Origin: Leptolinea sp964404415 | Lineage (GTDB): Bacteria > Chloroflexota > Anaerolineae > Anaerolineales > Anaerolineaceae | NCBI GenBank assembly: GCA_964404415.1 | Contig: CAYOKC010000037.1 | Span: forward strand, 1-28,222 | Length of the DNA stretch: 28,222 bases | Reading direction: 5' to 3' | In this document: in pieces, positions 22,927 to 28,222 of the stretch | How the letters are laid out: the number at the start of each line of letters is the position of its first letter | How positions within the stretch are numbered: the first letter of the stretch is position 1 | Made by a program: the position numbers and the translations under genes | Notes under the pieces: generated by a model | Database searches by the model: none | What the model was told of the DNA's origin: nothing | Seen by the model: only the letters and a program-made list of their open reading frames with translations

Positions 22927-23683
22927 ATATTTGAGGTTCTTCTGGTTCGGGGTAGTCTTTCTGCTGGCCTCCTGCGCGCCGGCGGCAGATTCCACAACTA
23001 CCCCAACCGCCTTCCGGGTTGAGATATCACCAACGCTGGAATACCTGTCACCGGCTATTACCGCCTGCTCCATGCAATATCCGGAGCTTCAATTGATACT
23101 GGAAGAAAAACCGGCCGGCGATATGGGCAAAACCGGCGCGGCGGTCTCTTTATTCTGGGGTGACAGCATCATCCCTTCCGGCTCCCGCGTTTTCCGCCTG
23201 GGATCGGACAGGCTGGTGTATGCCGCGCAAAAAAACAACCCGCTTCAAAAGCTGACGATAGACCAGGCTTTCCTGCTGGATCGAGGCGGCTTTGCTTTAT
23301 GGGCAGACGTGTATAAATCCTTCTGCCCGGATTGCGCCGCCCAGGAAACCCTTGTATCAAGCCCTGTCGAAGTATGGCGCTATTCACCCGGATCGGATGT
23401 GTATGCCGGAATTGCCAGCCTGTCACCGGACGCGATAAGCGTGCCAAGTGGACGGATATGGCTGGCGCCTTCCGCCCGCACGTTATCAGAGATTATTACC
23501 AACAATCCGGCTGCCATTGGCTGGCTTCCGTACCGGTGGTTAAATGAGAATATGAAAGAGATATCCCTGGAAGGAATAGACCCGATCCAGCTTGTTGTTC
23601 CGGTTATTGCCGCCACACCCGAAGACCCGAAGCCGGCTGTCAGCCAATGGCTTCAATGCCTGCAATCATCCTACGGGAACTGA
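22907..23683 (+). CDS. Putative substrate-binding lipoprotein
   Basis: This 258-residue lipoprotein has a hydrophobic signal (FFWFGVVFLLASC) ending in the lipobox LASC, so it is predicted to be anchored by the Cys in LASCAPA. The mature part resembles half of a periplasmic-binding-protein fold of the PstS type (FRVEISPTLEYLSPAITACS near the start, NNPAAIGWLPYRWLN later), but I cannot name a family or ligand. Two cysteines in SFCPDCA could form a disulphide. No ATG is available. The candidates are TTG at 22907 (overlaps uppP by 20 nt, AGGAG 12 nt upstream) and TTG at 22931, which gives a more ordinary signal peptide. It is the last gene of the tgt-uppP unit and is followed by a bidirectional terminator. 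Confidence 0.75.
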   Translation: MFPLSARYLRFFWFGVVFLLASCAPAADSTTTPTAFRVEISPTLEYLSPAITACSMQYPELQLILEEKPAGDMGKTGAAVSLFWGDSIIPSGSRVFRLGSDRLVYAAQKNNPLQKLTIDQAFLLDRGGFALWADVYKSFCPDCAAQETLVSSPVEVWRYSPGSDVYAGIASLSPDAISVPSGRIWLAPSARTLSEIITNNPAAIGWLPYRWLNENMKEISLEGIDPIQLVVPVIAATPEDPKPAVSQWLQCLQSSYGN

Positions 23684-23695
23684 CAAAGCTAACCT

Positions 23696-23723
23696 AAAAG
23701 AAGACGGAAATCCGTCTTCTTTT
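23696..23723. terminator. Bidirectional terminator between lipoprotein gene and glnA
   Basis: AAAAGAAGACGGA and TCCGTCTTCTTTT form a perfect 13-bp stem around two A residues. The ends are AAAA/TTTT, so both strands have a T run, serving the two converging genes. Confidence 0.9.
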
Positions 23724-23739
23724 ATTGAGTAGAGGTAAG

Positions 23740-25077
23740 TCAGGCTATTTCCAGGTAATGCTCCAACTCCCAATCGGATACATGCAGCCGGTATTCATCC
23801 CATTCCGCCCATTTTTCCCGGACGAAAGCCTCATATAAATACCCGCCAAGTGCGCCCTTCAGTACAGAATCGCGGTCCAGTTCAGACAACGCTTCAGCCA
23901 GAGATCCGGGTAGCGATCCGATCTTCATTCGGGAGCGCTCTTTATCAGACATATGATAAATGTTGACATTGTTCAACGGGTTTGGTGCCGCCATCTTCTG
24001 GTCAATGCCATCCAACCCGGCCGCCAGTATGGCTGTAAAGGCCAGATACGGATTGCAGGATGGATCCGGACAGCGTAATTCCGCGCGCACAGCGCTATCC
24101 ATACCCGGAGTGTACCGGGGAATGCGGATCAAAGCAGACCGGTTGGTTTGCGCCCATCCAATATACACTGGCGCTTCATACCCCGGAACCAAACGCTTGT
24201 AAGAATTCACGCTGGGAGCCACAATACCTGAAAGCGCCCGGGCATGCTTCAATTGCCCGCCAATATACTGGTGCGCCAGCGGGGAAAGCTTGAATTCATT
24301 ACGCGCGTCAAAGAAGAGGTTCACACCTTTCTCATTAAAAAGCGACTGGTGTACGTGCATGCCGGAGCCGTTCACTCCCGCCAGAGGTTTGGGCATGAAC
24401 GAAGCGATCAGATCATGCTGCGCGGCGATCGCCTTGACGGTATATTTCAGGGTCAAAACATTATCGGCGGCGCGCAACGCGTCATCGTATTTAAAGTCGA
24501 TTTCATGCTGGCCGAGGGCAACTTCATGGTGCCCCACCTCAACCTCAAGCCCCATCGAAGCCAGCGCGCCCATTAACTCTGTGCGCACCTGAACAGCTTC
24601 ATCGTTTGGCGAAAAATCGAAGTAGCCGCCTACATCGTGGGGAACCGGATGGACCATATCTCCACCGTTTCGGCGGAACAGGAAGAACTCCGGTTCAGGA
24701 CCGACTTTGAAAATGAAACCTCTTTTACGGGCTTCCTCCGTTTTACGTTTTAAAAGCCCACGCGGGTCGCCGGCAAACGGTTCTCCGTCCGGTGTGAAAA
24801 TATCACAAATAACCCGGGCTCGCCGCATATCAACCGGTGTCCATGGAAGAACGGCATAGGTATCCATATCCAGGCGAAGGTGCATGTCACTTTCCTGGAT
24901 GCGGGTGAATCCTTCCACCGATGACCCGTCAAACCAGACGCCATCGTTCAGCGCGGTTTCCAAACGGTTAACCGGCGCGTCTACAGATTTTACGGCTCCG
25001 CTAACATCAGTAAATTGATACGAAATGAACTTTACCCCGTCGGCGTGAACGCGTTCCAACAATTCCTTCTTGTCCAT
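23740..25077 (-). CDS. glnA: Glutamine synthetase, type I (alpha-like)
   Basis: This 445-residue enzyme condenses glutamate and ammonia with ATP into glutamine. The beta-grasp segment has VWFDGSSVEGF; the catalytic domain has GPEPEFFLF, GHHEVALGQHEID, NGSGMHVHQSL and RSALIRIPRY, the usual glutamate, metal and ATP-binding motifs. The loop that carries the adenylylation Tyr in GSI-beta enzymes reads NIYHMSDKERSRMKIGSLP instead of an NLYDLPPEE-like sequence, and the protein is short, so it is probably GSI-alpha, controlled by feedback inhibition and not by adenylylation. AGGAGA sits 6 nt before the ATG. It follows a leader of about 130 nt with hairpins and a possible pairing to its ribosome site. 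No GlnR-type site was confirmed. Confidence 0.97.
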   Translation of the reverse strand: MDKKELLERVHADGVKFISYQFTDVSGAVKSVDAPVNRLETALNDGVWFDGSSVEGFTRIQESDMHLRLDMDTYAVLPWTPVDMRRARVICDIFTPDGEPFAGDPRGLLKRKTEEARKRGFIFKVGPEPEFFLFRRNGGDMVHPVPHDVGGYFDFSPNDEAVQVRTELMGALASMGLEVEVGHHEVALGQHEIDFKYDDALRAADNVLTLKYTVKAIAAQHDLIASFMPKPLAGVNGSGMHVHQSLFNEKGVNLFFDARNEFKLSPLAHQYIGGQLKHARALSGIVAPSVNSYKRLVPGYEAPVYIGWAQTNRSALIRIPRYTPGMDSAVRAELRCPDPSCNPYLAFTAILAAGLDGIDQKMAAPNPLNNVNIYHMSDKERSRMKIGSLPGSLAEALSELDRDSVLKGALGGYLYEAFVREKWAEWDEYRLHVSDWELEHYLEIA

Positions 25078-25083
25078 CTATAT

Positions 25084-25208
25084 TCTCCTGCGAACTAACA
25101 AAAAGAAAAAGCTATTTATTTAGGTAAGGAGGTAATTAGTACTTTTAATTGCCGGAGAATCCAACCGTGATCCCTCAGATGGACAAACCGGTAGCATTAC
25201 CGGAGACA
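25084..25208 (-). promoter_or_regulatory. Structured 5' leader of glnA
   Basis: From the inferred start near 25208, minus-strand RNA can form CCGGTA-ATGC-TACCGG (25188-25203) and GGCAATTA/TAATTACC with a 7-nt loop and one mismatch (25131-25153). The latter runs into CCTCC (ACCTCCT, complementary to the AGGAG of the glnA ribosome site at 25084-25089). No known riboswitch consensus was recognised. Confidence 0.4.
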
Positions 25209-25214
25209 CCGGGA

Positions 25215-25244
25215 ATAGTAGCACAGGGTTGGTATAAACGTCAA
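25215..25244 (-). promoter_or_regulatory. Candidate glnA promoter
   Basis: Minus strand TTGACG (25239-25244), 18-bp spacer, TACTAT (25215-25220). The -35 starts 4 bases past the long hairpin that follows the Rossmann-MCP gene. Confidence 0.6.
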
Positions 25245-25247
25245 CAA

Positions 25248-25293
25248 GCCGGGAAGCAAAATTCAGACATTTTTGTCCAAATTGCCCCCCGGC
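25248..25293 (-). terminator. Long hairpin between Rossmann-MCP gene and glnA
   Basis: Minus-strand RNA folds into about 20 base pairs (four G-U) with one two-base bulge and an AAAA loop, outer stem GCCGGG/CCCGGC. No U tract follows, so it could be a terminator, processing site or stabiliser. It folds less well on the plus strand. Confidence 0.55.
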
Positions 25294-25312
25294 AGGATTT
25301 TCTAATCCAATA

Positions 25313-25966
25313 TTAATGTAATTTCTTAAGTGATATATCAATCTGGTCTGAAGTTGTCCGGATAGACCGGGTGATCAGTTCCATTGATTTCGCGATCTCA
25401 CGCACCGAATCCGTCAGTTTACTCATTTGCTCCGCCACAAGCGCGAACCCTCGGCCGGCATCACCTACCCGGGCAGCTTCGATACGGGCATTCAACGCGA
25501 GAATGCGCATTTCGGATGTCACGTTTTCAATATGTTCGATCATAGCCTCTGTGTCGTTGATGTTGTTGACGATCGTATGCTTAATGGCATCCACTTCCCC
25601 GGAAACTGAACCGCACATTTTCCGGTTGTTTTCTTCGATCACCTGCAGCACCACGAAAGCCATGGCATGAGTGATCAATTCACCTGAAGAACCATTCATT
25701 TTTTCCTTCAGGATCTCAACGACCTTTTCTGAACCGGTAACCTCCAGTATAAAATCGGTCTTACGCTTCAAGGCGAGGTCAATAGAATCAAATACTTCAA
25801 CATTCTCTTTTTTGGCTTCCACGATCGCCATAGCCTGGAGATCGCGGTCCACCACATAGGCAACATTGGCGATATTGCTCTGTGAGAATAACCGGAAAAG
25901 GTCAAGGCCTACATTTCCACCGCCAATTATCCCCACGGACAATTTTTGAGTTGTTTCGGTTGCCAT
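25313..25966 (-). CDS. Soluble Rossmann-fold/MCP signalling-domain fusion
   Basis: This 217-residue protein joins two unrelated parts. Residues 9-115 look like an NAD(P)-binding Rossmann domain: GxGxxG in GGGNVG at 15-20, and an acidic D40 at the end of strand 2 (YVVDRD), which favours NAD over NADP. Residues about 140-200 are a short MCP signalling coiled coil with the conserved tip LALNARIEAARVGDAGRGFA (156-175) and the following LVAEQMSKLTDSV. There is no membrane helix and no HAMP. The MCP part is much shorter than in normal chemoreceptors. It could report dinucleotide redox state to CheA, or be a non-chemotactic dimer. AAGGGG precedes the ATG by 6 nt. It has its own candidate promoter and lies just upstream of glnA. 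Confidence 0.8.
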   Translation of the reverse strand: MATETTQKLSVGIIGGGNVGLDLFRLFSQSNIANVAYVVDRDLQAMAIVEAKKENVEVFDSIDLALKRKTDFILEVTGSEKVVEILKEKMNGSSGELITHAMAFVVLQVIEENNRKMCGSVSGEVDAIKHTIVNNINDTEAMIEHIENVTSEMRILALNARIEAARVGDAGRGFALVAEQMSKLTDSVREIAKSMELITRSIRTTSDQIDISLKKLH

Positions 25967-26054
25967 ATCTACCCCTTCTATCAGATATCCCCAAACCAGA
26001 GTTCTTTTTCCTAGCTGGCAGCCGTGTAACTTATTTATTATTCAGGTGACATTA

Positions 26055-26083
26055 ATAATAATAGATTGGGCATCTTTTTCCAA
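26055..26083 (-). promoter_or_regulatory. Candidate promoter of the Rossmann-MCP gene
   Basis: Minus strand TTGGAA (26078-26083), 17-bp spacer, TATTAT (26055-26060), in an AT-rich intergenic region of 252 bases shared with recA. Confidence 0.45.
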
Positions 26084-26163
26084 CAGGATATTCCCGCTAC
26101 GATTCACTTTTCAACTGCTTACAGTTCACTTTACAATTTGAAATAACAATGAATTATTTTTTC

Positions 26164-26191
26164 TTGACAATTAGAACAATAATGCTATACT
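26164..26191 (+). promoter_or_regulatory. recA promoter
   Basis: TTGACA (26164-26169), 16-bp spacer and TATACT (26186-26191), the same boxes and spacing as the TetR operon promoter. Confidence 0.85.
26172..26189. promoter_or_regulatory. Possible SOS operator in recA promoter
   Basis: TAGAACA and TGCTATA lie 4 bp apart; the second arm matches the complement TGTTCTA at 5 of 7 positions. It covers the spacer, where a repressor would act. Spacing differs from the GAAC-N4-GTTC consensus. Confidence 0.3.
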
Positions 26192-26218
26192 GAAACAATC
26201 ACTGCACAGGAGAAAAAT

Positions 26219-27313
26219 ATGGCCCGCAAATCTGGCGCGAATGAATCAACCGGAAATATCCCCATGCCGTCTTCGATGGATGAAGCCCGCCGGGCTGTTT
26301 TGGAAAAAGCGTTATCCGATATTACTAAGCGGTATGGCGAAGGCTCGATCATGCGTATGGGTGAAGCGCACCACATGGCTGTTGAAGCCATCCCCACCGG
26401 TTCACTTTCATTGGATATCGCGCTGGGTGTGGGCGGCATTCCCCGAGGTCGTATTACAGAAATTTTCGGGCCGGAGTCTTCCGGTAAGACGACCATCTGC
26501 CAGCATATTGTGGCGGAAGCACAGCGTGCGGGCGGAACCGCCGCTTATATTGACATGGAACACGCGCTTGACCCCGCCTACGCGGCTCATTGCGGTGTTG
26601 ATGTTGACAGTCTGCTGATCTCCCAGCCCGATACCGGTGAACAGGCGCTCGAAATTGCCGAAACCCTCGTGCGCTCGGGCGCCGTTGAACTGGTGGTGGT
26701 TGACTCAGTTGCCGCCCTCGTTCCGCGGGCTGAAATTGAAGGTGATATGGGCGACGCCTCCATGGGTATGCAGGCGAGGTTGATGTCGCAGGCTCTTCGC
26801 AAACTATCCGGCGCGATCAACCAGACAAAAACCGCCATGATCTTTACAAACCAGCTCCGTCAGAAGATCGGCGTGATGTTCGGCAACCCTGAAACCACCC
26901 CCGGCGGCCTGGCGCTCAAATTCTACGCTTCCGTCCGCCTGGATACGCGCCGTATCCAGAACATCAAAACCGGCGACGAAGTCACCGGAAGCCGCACGCG
27001 CGTGAAGGTTGTCAAGAATAAGGTCGCACCTCCTTTCCGCACTGCTGAGTTCGACATCATGTATAACCAGGGTATCTCCAAAACCGGTGACATCCTTGAC
27101 CTGGCAACCCAGCTTGAAATTGTCACCAAACGCGGCGCATTCTTCTCATATGGAGACGTACGCCTGGGTCAGGGACGCGAGAACGCGAAAGAGTTCCTGC
27201 AGCAGAACCCCGAACTCACCAAAGAGATCGATCAGGCCGTTCGTCAACGCGCTCTGGGGGGAGAGCTCCCGCTGGCCTTAAGCGGCGACGGTGATGATGG
27301 TGGTGAAGCCTAA
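26219..27313 (+). CDS. recA: Recombinase RecA
   Basis: This 364-residue recombinase forms ATP-dependent filaments on single-stranded DNA for homologous recombination and triggers the SOS response. Walker A is GPESSGKT at 84-91; further signatures are YIDMEHALDP (110-119), ALVPRAEIEGDMGD (Walker B/loop region) and the DNA-binding segment TNQLRQKIGVMFGNPETTPG. The C-terminus is short and acidic (SGDGDDGGEA), as usual. The N-terminus is about 15-20 residues longer than E. coli RecA. AGGAGAA precedes the ATG. It is transcribed from a strong promoter, and its 3' end overlaps the start of the NBR1-Ig lipoprotein gene by about 23 nt, so the latter is probably co-expressed. Confidence 0.98.
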   Translation: MARKSGANESTGNIPMPSSMDEARRAVLEKALSDITKRYGEGSIMRMGEAHHMAVEAIPTGSLSLDIALGVGGIPRGRITEIFGPESSGKTTICQHIVAEAQRAGGTAAYIDMEHALDPAYAAHCGVDVDSLLISQPDTGEQALEIAETLVRSGAVELVVVDSVAALVPRAEIEGDMGDASMGMQARLMSQALRKLSGAINQTKTAMIFTNQLRQKIGVMFGNPETTPGGLALKFYASVRLDTRRIQNIKTGDEVTGSRTRVKVVKNKVAPPFRTAEFDIMYNQGISKTGDILDLATQLEIVTKRGAFFSYGDVRLGQGRENAKEFLQQNPELTKEIDQAVRQRALGGELPLALSGDGDDGGEA

Positions 27314-27851
27314 ACACATCCTTCCGGCCATAATTATTACGGCCGCGCTGGCCGGATGTCAGTCCATCAAGCCGGTTGAACAACCACCTGCCTATTTTAT
27401 TCCACCCACGGCGGCGGTAACCCCTACCCCGCTGCCCACAGCCACGGTGGAAGTCAATACAGCCATGCCCAAACCAACTGAAGACGCAGGGTGCAGTAAC
27501 CTGCTTGCCTATATCAAGGACCTTACCATCCCCGACGGCTCCATGTTTTCACCCGGCGAGAATATTGATAAACGCTGGCTGGTGGAAAACCAGGGAACCT
27601 GTAATTGGAATTCCCGTTATTCCCTGCGGTTGACCGGCGGAGACCCAATGGGCGCGTCAACGGAACAGTCTCTTTTCCCGGCGCTGGCAGGCAACCAGGC
27701 TGTGATCCGCATTAATTTCAAAGCCCCGGCGGAAGGCGGCAAATACCGCTCCTCCTGGCAGGCGTACACTCCTGATTCAAGAGCCTTTGGGGACCCGATC
27801 TTCATTGAAGTACAGGTTATTCCCCGGGTGGCGCCGTCACCCCTGCCGTAA
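27291..27851 (+). CDS. Lipoprotein with NBR1-type Ig-like domain
   Basis: This protein of about 186 residues has a signal peptide (KHILPAIIITAALAGC) ending in the lipobox ALAGC, with the lipid-bearing Cys at residue 23. A Pro/Thr-rich linker (about 30-62) is followed by an Ig-like fold at about 68-180. The segment DKRWLVENQGTCNWNSRYSL, with its Trp and Cys pattern, matches the NBR1-Ig family (the domain first named in the autophagy receptor NBR1), which is common in Chloroflexota surface proteins. The start is uncertain: GTG 27291, ATG 27294 or ATG 27297 are adjacent and all overlap the end of recA. The function is unknown; a surface-exposed binding role is likely. It is followed by another Pro-rich membrane protein. 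Confidence 0.82.
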   Translation: MMMVVKPKHILPAIIITAALAGCQSIKPVEQPPAYFIPPTAAVTPTPLPTATVEVNTAMPKPTEDAGCSNLLAYIKDLTIPDGSMFSPGENIDKRWLVENQGTCNWNSRYSLRLTGGDPMGASTEQSLFPALAGNQAVIRINFKAPAEGGKYRSSWQAYTPDSRAFGDPIFIEVQVIPRVAPSPLP

Positions 27852-27869
27852 AACGGGTAAAATAACCGG

Positions 27870-28222
27870 GTGAACGAAATCAAATCGTGGCAATGGGTCG
27901 TCCTCGCAGCCGGCCTTTTTATGACGTTGATCTGTATTGTCTTCGCTGCCTGGATGACAATACAGAATATTGACCAGGGCCTGGCCCGGAGAAACGCGGT
28001 AGTCGTTCAAGCGGCCTCTCCTGAAACAGGAGCAACGCAGGTGGCCGTTAACCCGACGAAAACCCCGTTCCTGCCATTCCGGTTTCCAACGTCCATCACC
28101 GTCCCCAGGCAGCCGACGGAAATACCGCCGCCTGCCCCCACGGCTATTCCGGAAGAGATCATTGTCCCCCCGCAGAATGAACCTGATCCGGCGCTGGCAT
28201 TCCCTCCGGATAGCTACATAAT
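27870..28222 (+). CDS. Membrane-anchored Pro/Thr-rich protein, 3' end cut by window
   Basis: The frame is open from GTG 27870 to the window end (117 complete codons). After a short polar start (NEIKSWQ) there is one transmembrane or signal-anchor helix, WVVLAAGLFMTLICIVFAAW. Then comes a low-complexity segment rich in Pro, Thr and Ala (PTKTPFLPF, PTEIPPPAPTAIPE). The rest of the protein is outside the window; in similar proteins such a linker carries an extracellular domain. No ribosome site precedes the GTG; a TAAAAT box ends 6 nt upstream, so the mRNA could be leaderless. It lies 18 bases after the lipoprotein gene. The function is not known. Confidence 0.7.
   Translation, partial: MNEIKSWQWVVLAAGLFMTLICIVFAAWMTIQNIDQGLARRNAVVVQAASPETGATQVAVNPTKTPFLPFRFPTSITVPRQPTEIPPPAPTAIPEEIIVPPQNEPDPALAFPPDSYI

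Noticed and set aside
25122..25170. Resemblance of the glnA leader (GGTTGGATTCTCC, ACCTCCTTA) to the 3' end of 16S rRNA
   Set aside because: Only short segments match in the wrong spacing and there is no upstream rRNA sequence.
25120..25341. 73-residue minus-strand frame between the Rossmann-MCP gene and glnA
   Set aside because: It begins inside the preceding gene, contains the long hairpin and the glnA promoter, and has no protein motif or ribosome site.
1..28222. CRISPR array, tRNA, rRNA, insertion sequence or prophage
   Set aside because: No regularly spaced repeats, cloverleaf candidates, transposase or phage genes were seen.

Overview
The window looks like a chromosomal segment of a Chloroflexota bacterium, most likely class Anaerolineae. 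This is inferred from the gene mix rather than from any marker search: a Ser/Thr kinase beside an FHA-winged-helix regulator, NBR1-type Ig lipoproteins, Pro/Thr-rich surface linkers, and a GH3-like membrane-anchored protein. A run of ten Ns at 14044-14053 suggests a metagenome or draft assembly. I see no rRNA, tRNA, CRISPR array, insertion sequence or phage gene. There is no gene-free stretch longer than 300 bases.

Layout. 1-3004: end of a membrane chemoreceptor gene, converging on an HtrA-like protease. 3178-4983: an FHA-winged-helix regulator and a tail-anchored Ser/Thr kinase, divergently transcribed. 4985-9161: a two-gene minus-strand operon, an AAA+ ATPase followed by a large GH3-like membrane protein. 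9322-10005: a GT2 glycosyltransferase, apparently leaderless. 10052-10591: a hemerythrin-like protein. 10679-12448: a UGT-type glycosyltransferase and a GNAT acetyltransferase. 12583-14717: a TetR operon (TetR, four-helix membrane protein, flavodoxin/ferredoxin fusion) behind two tandem palindromic operators. 14809-20879: a six-gene minus-strand operon, alr-recJ-DMT3-DMT2-DMT1-arfB, with three tandem paralogous EamA transporters. 20979-23683: tgt-uppP-lipoprotein, divergent from alr. 23740-25077: type I glutamine synthetase with a potentially structured leader. 25313-25966: a soluble Rossmann-MCP fusion. 26219-28222: recA overlapping an NBR1-Ig lipoprotein gene, then the start of another Pro/Thr-rich membrane protein.

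How the genes may work together. The window mixes housekeeping genes (recA, recJ, alr, tgt, uppP, glnA, arfB) with envelope and sensing genes. The FHA regulator and kinase could form a Thr-phosphorylation circuit. The flavodoxin/ferredoxin protein is probably an electron carrier whose level is set by its TetR neighbour. UppP recycles undecaprenyl phosphate, and the GT2 protein may use a polyprenyl phosphate acceptor. The least conventional items are the Rossmann-MCP fusion with the RNA-hairpin region between it and glnA, the GH3-like protein that lacks the usual acid/base histidine, and the tandem operator array of the TetR operon. All functions are read from sequence motifs by eye; no database search was possible.
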